Part shown: in pieces, positions 1-12,979 of the stretch | How the letters are laid out: each line of letters opens with the position of its first letter | How positions within the stretch are numbered: position 1 is the stretch's first letter | Translations under genes and position numbers: made by a program | Assembly (NCBI RefSeq): GCF_019320115.1 | Contig: NC_089593.1 | Coordinates: 10,674,386 to 10,738,385, forward strand | DNA from: Miscanthus floridulus | Taxonomy: Eukaryota > Streptophyta > Magnoliopsida > Poales > Poaceae | Direction of reading: 5' to 3' | Length of the DNA stretch: 64,000 nucleotides | The notes under the pieces: model-generated | The model's input: only the letters and a program-made list of their open reading frames with translations | Database searches by the model: none | Told to the model about the DNA's origin: nothing

Positions 1-1103
1 CAACAGAGAAGCTTGTCGACGATCAAGGCAGATACGGTGGCGCAAGCTGGCGTCAACGGCGGCTCTCCGACGTCTGCAGGTCACTAGAGCTTCAACGGTT
101 AAGCTTCTGAGCACTACGGCACGACAAGTAGTCTCAAACAACATCGGGTAAGGAGGGAGCATTACCAGAATTTGCTGGCCACGGTTAAGAGCCACGCGGC
201 GGCGCTACGACCGGTAGTGAAGGAGACGACGATGTTCGGCCGACTCCGGTGAAATCAAGCGGATAGAGCTGGTCAAGGGGCTTCGCAAGGTGATTGAGGA
301 GCTGTCAGAGCATGCAATCAAGCTGGGATTGAGCAGAGGCAGCGAATTTTGTCGGCAAGAGCGGGCGACGGCGACGGCTAACAGAGGACGGGAGAAGGCG
401 ACTGGACGGTTTTCCAGCATTAATAGGCTAGCGAAGAGCGGCGGAACAGGCGCGCTTGACACGCAACGGCAACGCGAACACGTCAAAGCAGGAGGTGTCG
501 CTCGCGGACGCACGTGGAAGCTGGCCAGCGGCGAGAGCTGCCTGCTTGCATGTTCAAGCTATTTACCGAATTGCCACTCACTTTATTTTTCAAATTACTT
601 TCAAATTTGTATGGTAACTCAAAAATCTCCAAAAATAAAAGTTGCTCCAAATTCAAAGTTCTACAACTTTTCTTTAATAACTATACCCAAATTCTATCTA
701 CATTTGAAAATGCAAGTTTAAAATCAAAAGGGGACACTTTAAGACTTTATCCCCTTTCAAATTACTTCAAATTTTATATAAGAACTTTGAAAACTCTAAA
801 AACCAACTTTGTACACATTGACAAGCTCTACACTTTTCCTTTTATTCTCAACCCCAAAATGTGCTTAGATTTTGAATTAGGTTTTCCAGGGTAGAATTTA
901 AATGCTGGAAATTAGGGTTTTGGAATTACAATTTAACACTAAAGTTATGAACTTGATTCATCCCATACAAGTCAACACATATAATCATAAAAGTAAACTT
1001 GTTTTAGTGAATGCATATCAAAGTTTTCACTAACACAAGGATCATGTGCAATGCATATGATGACATGGCATATTTTAGTGTTTAAAACACCAGAGGTGTT
1101 ACA
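1..1103 (+). mobile_element. 3' end of an LTR retrotransposon (probably Ty3 type)
   Basis: The segment has no conserved coding domain. It is GC-rich to about 540 and then AT-rich, and ends in GGTGTTACA at 1103, a common 3' LTR terminus of grass Ty3 elements. Immediately after it, at 1104, a Copia coding frame on the minus strand begins in mid-protein, so this element most likely inserted into that Copia copy. The left end and any second LTR lie outside the window, so the target duplication cannot be checked. The superfamily is inferred from terminus and composition only. Confidence 0.45.
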
Positions 1104-2572
1104 ACTGGCTTTGCTAACTACAATTCTATCTTGTACAGACGATTCACTGTTCTCTGTACCTTCATTATCACTTTCCCTAACATTTTGTCTACCACTTCAA
1201 GCCAATCATCATCAAGATTAATTCTATGACCTGTCTCAGTGAGCTAACCTAAGCTTATTAGATTGGTTTTTAACTTGGGAATGTAAAACACATCATGCAG
1301 CAACCATTGATCAGCACTGTTCTTACACTGAAATAAGACTGAACCTTTTCTGACAATATCTACTGCTGAACCATCCCCAAACCTAACCTTCCTAGTAATT
1401 TTCCAATCAAGCTCCTTAAACTTTTCTGGATCCCCAGTCATATGATTACTAGCACCGTTATCTAAGTACCAGATATTACCAGTGCTGGCCCCACTGCCAG
1501 TGAGATGTAGCTCCGGGAACACGCGTTGCTCGTTCAGGATCACTGCTCGCCGCCCTCCTGAAGCTTGGTGCAGACATGATGCGTGCTCAAGCGGCTTCGG
1601 CACCTCCGCGACCGTGAGCAACAGCATCGGCTCCACATTCTCCACCTTTGCGTTATGAGCCTCCTTGCCCTTCCTCTCCTTTGGACACCTGTTAGCATAG
1701 TGTCCATAGTCTTTGCAGTTGAAGCACTGAATGTGCCCCTTGTCTCTCTTCGCCTCGCCCTGCGCCTCCCCGCACCCGCCACGGCCACGGCCTCTCCCTC
1801 GGCCACATCCACGACCACGACTCCCCCCATCCGACGATCTCCCTCCTCTTCCCGAGGATTCACCGCCGAATCTTTTCTATCGTGAGTCCCACTCCGCCTG
1901 AGTGAGAAGTTGGCCACTGCTACCAGTTTTGGCTCCTAATCCTCCAGCTCCCCGCTGAATTCTCTCCTCAAATGCCTTCAACCGCCCGATCGCCTCCTCG
2001 AACGGTAGTGTTTTCAAGTCATAAAACTGTTCAATGCCTGCAACCACGTTGATGAAGCGATCTGGCACAGTATCAAACAGTTTCTTGACTAGATCTGCAT
2101 CATCTAGCGTTCCCCCCAAGTTACCGTACTTGACTGACATAGCTGTCAATTTTCCAGCGTACTGGTCCAGGGGCTCCTCGTCCTTCATCTTCATCGCGTC
2201 AAATTCCACCTTAAGCGTTTGCAGGCGCGCATCCTTCACCCGATCTGCGCCCACAAATCTCGCTTTCAGGCAGTCCCAGACTTCTTTTCCCGTTTTCTTC
2301 TTGGCTACTTGCATGAGCAAGTCATCCGGCAAGCACTGGAACAGATGCGCCCGCACCTTCCTATCTTTGCCGGCCACCGTCTCTGATTGTGGCCTCGTCG
2401 ATGTGCCCTCTGACGTTTCCACAACTTCCCACCACCCCTTCTCCTCCATGATCGCCTGCACCCTGATGCTCCAACTGGTGAAGTTTGTCGATGACAGATT
2501 TGGGAACACCTGCTGGTGCCCACGCCCACCGTCACCCCGACCGCCGTCTCCATCTCCGCTAGTCGACCCCAT
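1104..2572 (-). pseudogene. Copia gag-protease, interrupted
   Basis: Translation starts at the ATG at 2572-2570 (MGSTSGDG), 38 bases inside the primer-binding site. The first part is a Ty1/Copia gag (UBN2-like), with FPNLSSTNFTSWSIRVQ near the N terminus. An RGG-rich stretch is followed by a CCHC zinc knuckle (CFNCKDYGHYANRC, about 1735-1690), then the protease start with IWYLDNGASNHMTG; LDNGAS replaces the usual D-S/T-G-A core, so the active site looks mutated or variant. A TAG at 1879-1877 breaks the frame, which continues without shift on the far side. A second stop lies at about 1246. The product would not be functional. Confidence 0.85.
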
Positions 2573-2609
2573 GGATGAGAACTATGTGGTGGTTGCTTCG
2601 TTGAATGCG

Positions 2610-2621
2610 GCTCCGATACCA
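2610..2621 (-). other. Copia primer-binding site
   Basis: On the minus strand this reads TGGTATCGGAGC, one base from TGGTATCAGAGC, the site complementary to initiator methionine tRNA used by most plant Copia elements. It starts 3 bases inside the LTR end. Confidence 0.8.
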
Positions 2622-2624
2622 AAA

Positions 2625-3060
2625 TGTAGGAATTAGGACCAGCAATCACGAGCTTTGATCGGTGTCTAGCCTAGAACACGAGAAATCAATCGATGAAATT
2701 GATCAAGAACACTGTGTGCACCACGAACTGGCAACTATCAACAGGGAGACAGTGCCCCTTTTCACTATTGATAAGTTCGATTACAATGCACGTCAATTCT
2801 GGACTAGCTAACTGCTAACAAGTCTTAACTCTTGGCTTTATATCCCAGCCATTACGAAAACACTCACACATACGAATAAACTGCTAAAACATGGATACAA
2901 TGCGCCTTCAGCGTAACTGCCGCTCCACCGCGACGTCGTGGGCGCGCTCACCGCGCGACGCCTTGATTCGACTTCAAACTTTGAATCTCCCACGTGACTT
3001 GCTGACTTGGCTTCTCCAGTCCCCTCACCATACCAGTGCATATGCTGGATTAGCCCAACA
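2625..3060 (-). repeat. Copia 5' LTR
   Basis: A 436-base LTR. On the minus strand it begins TGTTGGGC and ends CCTACA, giving TG...CA termini with short inverted ends. It lies directly upstream of the primer-binding site. A TATAAAG box (minus strand, 2842-2836) would drive transcription toward gag. No second LTR is in the window for comparison. Confidence 0.75.
2836..2842 (-). promoter_or_regulatory. TATA box of the Copia LTR
   Basis: Minus strand TATAAAG about 220 bases inside the LTR 5' end, in the context GGGATATAAAGCC, the expected position of the U3/R promoter of a short Copia LTR. Confidence 0.45.
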
Positions 3061-4684
3061 CCAACGTCTGATGATCTCAACTGTGTGCAGCAGATCCTGA
3101 GCCTATTTGCTGGGGCGTCTGGTCTTATCACCAACATTGACAAGTGCGTCACCACTCCGATCCGTTGTACGGACGCGATGATTATTGCTGCTGTCCAGGA
3201 AGCGTTCCCATGTGTCGTCGCCCCGTTCCCGTGCAAGTATCTGGGAATACCGCTATCGCTGAGGAGACTGAGGCGGTCTGAAGAGCAGGCGTTAGTGGAC
3301 ACTGTCGCGGCAAGGATTCCAACCTGGAAATCCAATCTTCTTACACACGCGGGACGTGTGCTGCTCACTAAAGTGACCCTCTCGGCAATTCCGGTGCACA
3401 TGAGCATTGCCTACTGCCTGTCGGCGTGGGCGATTGCACAGATCGACAAACGACGAAGGGCCTTCTTCTGGTCCGGTACTGAGACGACGTCGGGCGGTAG
3501 ATGCAATCATGCAAGGTGGCCTGGCCTGTAGTCTGCCGACCGACGGAATTGGGGGGCCTTGGCATTCTTGACCTCCGTTTCTGGATCCGGGTTGCGATGG
3601 GAATGGCTGCGAAGAGCTGTGCCTGGGCGTTGCTGGGCTGCGCTACCCGCAAAGATGGAAAAGCGAGTCGCTGCCATGACGGCGAGATTGGGAGACGGCT
3701 CCTCCACTTTGCTTTGGACGGACAGTTGGGCTACTGTTGGTCCTCTCCATCGTATTGCCCCAGCGCTATACAGGGCGTTGAGCAGGACCGGCAAGAAGAG
3801 GACGGTCAAGGACGGCCTGTTTTAGAACAGATGGGCGCGGGACATCGTCGGTGCATCGACAACGCAGGTGCTTTGCCAGTACCTGGATGTCTGGCAACTA
3901 TTGCGCTCGGTGCAGCTGAATCCGCTCCAAGCTGCCCGCTTTTGTGTGGAAATGGTCGGCGGACGGCCAATATTCGGCGTCGTCAGCATATCGAGCCTTC
4001 TTCGCCGGCTCGACGTCGCTATTGGGAGCCAAGGAGCTTTGGAAGACGAAGGCGCCGCCCAAAGTGAAATTCTTCTTCTGGTTGGCCCTTCATGGTAGGC
4101 TTTGGACTGCCGAACGTCGTAAAAGGCATGGTCTGCAGGATACTGACGACTGCATCATGTGTGGTCAAGAGCCGGAGTCTGCTAATCACTTGTTCCTTGG
4201 TTGTGTCATGGTAAGGCAGCTCTGGTATAGGCTGCTAGCGCCGGTTGGCCTTGCTGCACTAGGACCGGTTGGGGATGACCTTCTGGCAACCTGGTGGCTA
4301 CGGCAAAGGAAACGGGTCCAGGGAGACGCTAGGCCACCATTTGATTCGTTGATGTTGCTTGTTTCCTGGTGCACATGGAAGGAGAGAAACAACCGAACTT
4401 TCCAGCGGGCTACGGCGGGGATTGAGGGGCTTGCTGCGGCAGTCACTCACGAAGCCACAGACTGGATTGATGCAGGCTTCTCTACCCTAGCGGCGTTGTG
4501 CCCCTTTTGGTCGCAAAATTTGTCTCAAATGTAATATTCAGTACTAATTTCAGTAGCTAGGCCGGGGTTCTGGTTAGCAGCTTCTGATGGCTCCTCGCCA
4601 CCGTTACTGCTTGGCCTTTGTAAAGGTTGGAATTTCTCTCCTCTTAATGAAAAACGGGACGCTAGGTCCGATCGAGAAAAAAAA
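3061..4684 (+). pseudogene. L1-type LINE, 3' part: RT thumb region and zf-RVT domain
   Basis: The 3' half of a non-LTR retrotransposon ORF2. It opens in mid-reverse-transcriptase with LNCVQQILSLFAGASGL and KYLGIPL, and the later frames give LGGLGILDL and the C-terminal zf-RVT region (KVKFFFWLALHGRLWTAERR, then CIMCGQEPESANHLFLGC). These blocks lie in three frames (3061-3505, 3501-3650, 3660-3940, 3944-4534), so several frameshifts have accumulated. Translation ends at 4534. A short 3' UTR ends in GATCGAGAAAAAAAA near 4684, which fits the LINE poly(A) end. The 5' portion was separated by the Copia insertion and is not seen. Confidence 0.85.
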
Positions 4685-4737
4685 GAAGACATCGGATGAT
4701 CAATCATTTAATGTCCTTCATAAACTGGATTCAGGTT

Positions 4738-5460
4738 CTTTGCCGAATGCTTGAGGCACTCGGCAAAGGCCTAATTGCACTTGGCAAAGCCTTTGCCGAG
4801 TGCGGCACTCGGCAAAGAACACACGGAAAAAAATTGACCGGCAAAGCCTTCTTTGCCGAGTGTCTTTTATCGGGCACTCAGCAAAGAAAAACGACCATCA
4901 CGACGCCGGCCCCGTTGACGGTGGCTTTGCCGAGTGCCAACCCTGCAGGCACTCGGCAAAGATTTTTTTATTTTTATTTTAAAATTTTCTTTGCCGAGTG
5001 CCAACCCTACAGGCACTCGGCAAAGATTTTTTATTTTTTTAAAAAAAATCTTTGCCGAGTGCCAACCCTGTAGGCACTCGGCAAAGATTTTTTATTTTTT
5101 TTAAAAAAAAAATCTTTGCCGAGTGCCAACCCTGCAGGCACTCGGCAAAGATTTTTTATTTTTTTTTAAAAAAATTCTTTGCCGAGTGCCAACACTGCAG
5201 GCACTCGGCAAAGATTTTTTATTTGTTTTACAAAATTTCTTTGCCGAGTGCCAACTCTTCAGACACTTGGCAAAGATTTTTTATTTTTTTTAAAAAAAAA
5301 TTATTTGCCGAGTGCCCCCTGTCCGGCGCTCGGCAAAGTTTGGATTTTTTTTTAAAAAAAATTCTTTGCCAAGTGCCCTCTGGCCGGCACTCGGCAAAGT
5401 TTGAATTTTTTTTTAAAAAAAATTCTTTGTCGAGTGCCATGGTCACAGCACTCGGCAAAG
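4738..5460. repeat. CACTA subterminal array, TTTGCCGAGTGCC family
   Basis: About ten units of TTTGCCGAGTGCC followed by a short variable spacer and its inverse GGCACTCGGCAAAG, separated by T-rich/A-rich runs. Each unit can fold into a small hairpin. Such arrays are the transposase-binding subterminal regions of grass CACTA (En/Spm) elements. No CACTA terminus is visible between the LINE poly(A) tail at 4684 and the first unit, so this end appears truncated. Confidence 0.85.
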
Positions 5461-8220
5461 CTGGAAAAATGTAATTTTTTTTACATTTCATCATGACAAA
5501 TACATGAGCAGCAACATAGAAGATTTTTAACACTACATAAGCTGTGACTACATTGAGTATGAGGGTTGTTCTTGAGATCCTGCAAAACCATTATAAACCA
5601 AAGTACAAATTTAAAAGTGCCAACAACAGAGAATACTGTAATAGGCAATAAGGTTTGCAGCTGGCAATGTTTAGAAAGAAGGGCAGTATGCAGCAGCTCT
5701 CTTGCACCATCAATCAACCAAACTTACTTAGACATAGAGAGTGAAGCAGCAGCGCATCCTAAGATATTTAAGGCACCAGGTCTCAGCCAACATGCTCAAT
5801 CATACCTGAAATGCAAGGAATAAGACCTACCTTACTCGATATAGAAAATAACAATTTGGTATGCAATCCAAAATGTGGCCTTTCTAACATAGAAGGCCAC
5901 TCTATACAAAAAAGTATTACAAAATGAAATACAATTGATATATAAACTGGTTCCATTTGGATTGTATCCTACACAAATTCGCATGTACAGAACAATAGTT
6001 CTTGCTCTGTGTCAACTCACACATGAGATTTATCCTGAATAAAAATTCAATTACAATCTAAATGCAATTGAAAGTGTCAAAGTGATACACTGTGTCAGTA
6101 AATAGTACGTGATCTTTTGTTTTTTGCCAAAAGAGGGGCATAAATCATGATTGAGAAAGTTCTAGGGTGCTCATTTATCAAAAAGTATGCTTAAATTTCA
6201 ACCTGCAACTTGTGGTCAGAACCACTGCTGCACACAAAGCTGGCAGTAGAATATGCAAGATTTCAAGGTTCTTCAATATGTGAAACCCACGGCCTGCATT
6301 GGCACTAGAAGGACAAACACTGTGTGATTTTTTTGCGAGAAAAAAGAAAGTTTACCTGCCAACCAGGATATTTTCTTTAGCAATCTTTGATAGCCCAGTT
6401 GCGTATTCAGAGTGGTCAAGAAAGCACCTGATATATACACATATAAAGTTAGTGAAATAAGAAGAAACAAACTGAACTGATGATTTTTTTATATAATAGA
6501 AACAGTGAGTAAAGTACACAAATATTTATATAGATCTTTCTAAGGATGCATGTTTACTGGATTAATAATAATAATTGGACCAAGAGATCTCAATTCCAGA
6601 GAAGAGATGTTTTCTGGAATAGAACATATATTGGCTCGCCAGTTAGTAATCAGGTATATGTTACCGTATTTATGTCCCTCTGTCAAATTTGGCACCAAAA
6701 AAACCAATCTGGCTCAGGCCAATAATTAGAACCCGATGATAATCTGAATCAGAATGTCCCTAGCACTATTGGTAGCAAGCAAGTAACATAGAGTTCCTTC
6801 TTTTGTACAGAAGTTTGCATGGAAGGTGTATTCTTAATTTTTCTGTGTTGTAGTCTCCAGATTACAGCTACTATCTTAAATATCATTGCTTTTGCAAGAT
6901 AATTTTAAGAGTTAGAGTGGTCTGAATTTACTATCAGTTCACTAATATTTAATTTTTTATGATCAGACAATATTTTTTAGAACAATTATCATACTATAGG
7001 TACTTGCAGCTGAGGATAAGTGCAACTGTTATCATACTATAGGTGACTACATTGAGTAAGGCATGTTCTTGACATTCTGCAAAACCATTATAAATGGCCA
7101 CTGAAGATAAGTGCAGCTGGTCAGACATTTGGGTATAAAAAATTAAGTCAAGTTCAGAATATTATGTACATCATATTGAAGAACTTACTCAATAGTAGCT
7201 TGGTTTTTGGCACTTGCAGGAGCTTGCCACCGCTACGGACACAGCTCTATGGTTGTCAGGTGCCTGCTGCTTTAGAATAGAACCTATCATCCTTTTACTG
7301 CAAAAATTAAGTGGTCATAAGGAAATCATGTATACAAATAGAAAGAGCAAAAGATATAATCTGAATTCTCATAAGCAATTTAAAATTCTCCACGGTGAAC
7401 AAGACAGGAACATAAAAATATGAATTGTACACCTAGGTCATCCAACACTACCTTATACATGCCAGAACAAGATCGACTTAAAACTTGCAGTGCAGCAGCA
7501 GATCAAAAATTTAAAGCAAGACAAATCTTAGGCTTGACTAGAGAACTGCATTTATTGTTGTACATTGTACTCGCAGCAGAATGTATGTGTGCACCATACT
7601 GCACAAGCTCTAACTCTGCCCCGATGAAAACTGCAATACAACTTCCTCCTATACTACTTGAGGAGTTCAGAAAGGACCCATAGAATCAGTATGAACGATG
7701 ATATCTCAAGCACAAGTATAATAGCACATTAACACTACCTGATCCACACTAGTCAGTTAACAAGAGCTTTTAGAATAGTGGTCAGTATAGCACAAGTATA
7801 ATGAACATTAGCACTATAATAGTGGCTAGTATAGCAGGTTGCTGGGTTCAGACAAGAAAGAAAACAGACATGGTAAAATTCTTAGCTAACTAACAGGAAT
7901 ATTACTGAAAAGAAAACAGCAAGTAAAATTCACCATGCTAGAGTTTTACAAACACTGGTAAGCACTCCTGCACACTCAATTGTCAGCAGCATTTTCAGAA
8001 CTGCAACGGCATGCATTTTTTCTGAAATAATAGGCAACAGTTGTCCGTCATGCAGTTTTCTGAGAAATAGATAAAATTGTCTAGAACAACATGGTCACAG
8101 ACATGCCGTACTAACTCCACAAACATAGTTTCGTAATGGCCCGATGCAAATTTTAGAAAATCATCTACATCAAGATATCAGGTGAACTGTGAATCGTACA
8201 AAAATGTAAATCTACGAGCT
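5461..8220. other. AT-rich stretch without a recognised gene, inside CACTA arrays
   Basis: No ORF here resembles a known domain. The composition is intron-like. A motif around 5535-5600 (GTGACTACATTGAGTA, then CTGCAAAACCATTATAAA) recurs at about 7043-7094, so part of the stretch is duplicated. It lies between CACTA arrays and next to a GC-rich block (8268-8720). It could be intron sequence of a gene fragment captured by the CACTA element; I could not identify the gene. Confidence 0.35.
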
Positions 8221-8267
8221 TCTGTTTGATGTGCACTGCTTTTTACATAATGAATGGAGAACCTTAC

Positions 8268-8768
8268 GACGCGAGCAGCTGGAGGCGCCATCCGCGCCGG
8301 GCTGCCCCTCCGTGTCGCTCGAAAGGTCGGCCGCGCCGGGCTCCTCCTCCGCGCCGCTGGAAAGGCCACGATGGCCGCTGCAAAGGCCGGGATGGGCGCG
8401 AGAGGGGCCGCCTGTTGCCGCGCCGGACCAACCCCGGTCGCGCGCGCTGGACCAGGCGGGCGGCGGCGCCTTCCCCTCGCGAAGGACGCCGGCCGAGGAT
8501 GGCAGGGGGGCCGTCCAGTCGTGGATTCGTGGATCCGGCGGCAGACACGCCGGCTGCGGCCCCTAGCCGGCGGCGGCGGCGCCCTCCTCCATAGGGCCTT
8601 TTTCCCCGCTCGGTCAAAGCAGCGCTCGGTCGGGCAGCGCGGGCGGCTCGGGCGCGCGGGCGGTGGCGGGGGCGGCGCGGGCGTGGGCGTGGGCGCTTGG
8701 GCTGGCTGGCTGTCTGTTTGACTGCCCGGCCGGCCGAAGTTGCTTAAGTCCCAGAACCGGCTCTTCAT
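8268..8768 (-). other. GC-rich block, possible captured first exon (unidentified)
   Basis: A very GC-rich 500-base block open in several frames on both strands. On the minus strand an open frame runs from 8768, rich in Pro, Ala and Arg, and a GTAAGG donor lies just below 8268. This is typical of a grass first exon or 5' UTR. No protein domain is recognised and which frame is real cannot be told. CACTA repeats on both sides make gene capture by the transposon the simplest reading. Confidence 0.3.
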
Positions 8769-8812
8769 CGAGTGCCGGACCAGGACACACTCGGCAAATA
8801 ATTTTTTTTCTA

Positions 8813-9881
8813 GGTAAAGTCTAATTTACAACCTTCAACTCTCGCCAAAGTCTAGATTTTAACCTCAAACTCCAAAACCGGATAACTTTGGTCCTCGAAC
8901 TCTTGAAACCGTTTACTTTTCAACCCTGGGCCGGTTTCGGCGGTTTTGGTGGATGAACAATAACTTTTGATATTTTTGGGAGGTGTTGGAATTTTATATT
9001 ATTTTTTTGAGCATCTTAACATCCTCAAATGAAAAAACTCAAAACTACAAAGTTGTAGATCTCATTGAGAGCTACAACTTTGGTGCAAAAAGTATTTTCA
9101 TTTAACTCCATACAAATAATATATTAGTGCTCTAATGCGGCAAGCGCTAGTAGACGATTATTATGGTGCTGAAATTTTATATTATTTTTTCGAGCATCTT
9201 ACTGTCCTCAAATGAAAAAAAATTAAAACTATAAAGTTGTAGATCACATCAAGGTCTACAATTTACATATAAAAATTATCTTCATCCGACATCGTATTAA
9301 AGGGTTTTCTATTTTTTGAAATTTAAGTCTCGTCACGCCATAGTATTGTTTTGTCGCGTGACGAGACTCAACTTTTAAAAAATAGAAAACCCTTCAATAC
9401 GATGTCAGATGAAGATAATTTTAATATATAAATTGTAGACCTCGATGAGATCTACAACTTTATAGTTTTAATTTTTTCCATTTGAGGACAGTAAGATGCT
9501 CGAAAAAATAATATAAAATTTCAGCACCATAATAATCGCTTACTAGCGCTTGCCACATTAGAGCACTAATATATTATTTGTATGGAGTTAAATGAAAATG
9601 CTTTTTATACCAAAGTTGTAGCTCTCAATGAGATCTACAACTTTATAGTTTTGAGTTTTTTCATTTGAGGACGTTAAGATGCTCAAAAAAATAATATAAA
9701 ATTTCGACGCCTCCCGAAAATATCAAAAGTTACTGTTTATCCGCCAAAACCGCCCAAAAACGGCTCAGGGTTGAAAAGTGAACGGTTTCAAGAGTTTAAG
9801 GGCCAAAGTTATCCGGTTTTGGAGTTCGAGGTTGAAATCCGGACTTTGGCGAGAATTGAAGGTTGTAAATTGGACTTTACC
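8813..9881. mobile_element. Foldback element with ~525-bp inverted arms
   Basis: The left arm (8813 to about 9338) begins GGTAAAGTCTAATTTACAAC and the right arm (about 9356 to 9881) ends with the inverse, GGACTTTACC. The arms match along nearly their whole length, including CTCAAATGAAAAAA and the core GTCTCGTCACGC / GCGTGACGAGAC. The loop is only about 17 bases. It has no ORF. Long arms and no coding region fit a Mutator-like foldback/hairpin MITE. The flanks are T-rich runs, so a 9-bp duplication cannot be confirmed. Confidence 0.85.
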
Positions 9882-9903
9882 CTTTTTTTTAAAAAAAAAA
9901 ATT

Positions 9904-10227
9904 CTTTGCCGAGTGTCCTAGATCTGTCACTCGGTAATTTTTTTTTTTGAAAAATACTTTGCCGAGTGCTCCTGGCACGACACTCGGCAAAGATTTTTTA
10001 AAAAAATGTCTTTTTTTTGGAAAAATACTTTGCCGAGTGCCCCTGGTACGGCACTCGGCAAAGATTTAATTTTTTTTTAAAAAATGTCTTTGCCGAGTGC
10101 CCTGTGGAGGCACTTGGCAAAGAGGAAATTTTAAAAAAAAATTAAAACCCTCTTTGCCGAGTGCCTTATCCATGGCACTCGGCAAAGACCCCCTTTGCCG
10201 AGTGCCATGCTGCGGCACTCGGCAAAG
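9904..10227. repeat. CACTA subterminal array (continued)
   Basis: Five to six TTTGCCGAGTG...CACTCGGCAAAG hairpin units with T/A-rich spacers, the same family as 4738-5460. It continues the array start at 8765-8798 across the foldback insertion. Confidence 0.85.
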
Positions 10228-10289
10228 TTTTTTTTATTTTTTTTTGTTTTTTACCTCTAAATTTTTTGTGCAGCCCTTTTAAAGCACCA

Positions 10290-11101
10290 GGAACTCCTAG
10301 TTAGAATTTGGTGATTTTTTATGGCTTTTTGATATATTTAGTTACTTTATTTCATTTACTTAAATTTTTTTGAAAAATATAATTTTGAACTGCACGTGGT
10401 ACGAATAATGGAATTTAATGATTCAAAAAAATGATAGTCATGTTACTGAGTGTAGTGTGAGGCCGTATCCAGGAACGGACCAAAAATTTCAGACATCTTG
10501 TTCACAAAACATGATCACGAACTTGCGTGCGAAGTGTTTTTAAATTCTATAAAAAGCAAACGAAGTCCGAAAATCATGAAACTTGTTGAGATATCGTGAT
10601 ATCATATATGGAGGCTATGATAAAAATTTCAAAAGATTTCGTGCATATTATCATGTACGATACTTACAAAGGAGGACATCTCTACATGTGAGATCTGATA
10701 TCACATGTGGAGATATTTGGCTTTTAGGCATCCGATGTCATAACTTACTTCAAACTTTCTCAATTTTTTACCACGGCCTCCACATGCGATAACAAGACAC
10801 CTCGACAAGTTTCGTGATTTTCGGACTTCGTTTGGATTTTATATAATTTAAATACACTTTTACCGCAAGTACATCGCCATGTTACGACAACAAGATGCTC
10901 GTAATTTCATGCGAGTTTCTGGATACGGCCTCAACATACGCCAAACATCATGAATACCATTTTTTGAATGACCAAATTCCATTATTTCATGTACATGCAG
11001 TTCAAATTTGAAATAGTCGAAAAAATTCAACGAAACAAAAATAATTAAGGAAATATAGTAAAAAAACTCAAAATTGTCCCAAATTTTGAAATGGAGTTTC
11101 A
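10290..11101. repeat. Long imperfect palindrome inside the CACTA element
   Basis: Left and right halves are imperfect inverses centred near 10695 (ACATGTGAGATCTGATATCACATGT). Matching blocks include TGAGGCCGTATCCAG (left, near 10462; the right half carries its inverse) and AAACGAAGTCCGAAAATCA (left, near 10558). Arms are about 390-400 bases, more diverged than those of the 8813-9881 element. It has no ORF and fits the interior of a non-autonomous CACTA element. Confidence 0.75.
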
Positions 11102-11157
11102 ATTACTGTAGCAAGACCCAGGAAAAAATGGGGAGAAAAAAACAAATTTTTTTTTAA

Positions 11158-11450
11158 TTTGCCGAGTGCCAACCTTGACACTCGGCAAAGACTGTCTTTG
11201 CCGAGCGCCAGGTCACAGGGCGCTCGGCAAAGGATTTTTAAAAAAAATTTGCAAAAACGGTTAAAAAGTCTTTGCCGAGGGCCTAACGGTGATGCCCTCG
11301 GCAAAGATTGACGGTAGAAGACGGACATCGTGTCAGGCGGTGTTGCCGAGGGCCGGCCCTTTGCCGTTGTTGCCGTGTGCTTGTCTTTGCCGAGGGTCTG
11401 GCCCTCGGCAAAGGGACATGCCCTCGGCAAAGATGCTCTGTCCAGTAGTG
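11158..11450. repeat. CACTA right subterminal array and terminus
   Basis: Units of TTTGCCGAGTGCC and the variant TTTGCCGAGGGC, ending with CTCTGTCCAGTAGTG at 11450. The final CAGTAGTG is the inverse of CACTACTG. The three bases that follow are TCA, but the partner duplication on the left was not found. Confidence 0.85.

Positions 11451-12979
<1,529 letters not shown>

Larger units (their letters stand above)
1104..3060 (-). mobile_element. Truncated Ty1/Copia retrotransposon: 5' LTR, gag and start of protease
   Basis: Read on the minus strand the order is LTR (3060-2625), primer-binding site (2621-2610), gag and protease (2572 down to 1104). The frame is then cut by the LTR end at 1103. The start of the GAG-pre-integrase region (motif NRLYKIEL near 1140) is the last part present. 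Integrase, RT, RNase H and the second LTR are missing from the window. The outer edge at 3060/3061 abuts a LINE reading frame in mid-domain, so the Copia element inserted into the LINE. Confidence 0.85.
8765..11450. mobile_element. Non-autonomous CACTA element end, hosting a foldback insertion
   Basis: Subterminal arrays occur at 8765-8798, 9904-10227 and 11158-11450. The first two were one array before the foldback element (8813-9881) split them. The right terminus is a clear CACTA end: on the minus strand the last bases read CACTACTGGACAGAGCATC, ending at 11450. Between the arrays lies a palindrome (10290-11101). No transposase is encoded. The matching left terminus was not found; it may be the truncated array at 4738-5460, which would make the element about 6.7 kb. 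Confidence 0.75.

Noticed and set aside
4738..5460. Short ORFs with repeated 'FAECQPCRHSAKIF' type peptides (also at 62151-62545)
   Set aside because: They are translations of CACTA subterminal repeats, not genes.
8254..8721. Overlapping ORFs on both strands in the GC-rich block
   Set aside because: Several frames are open because of GC content and Arg/Pro/Ala bias. None has a domain, so none is called as a gene.
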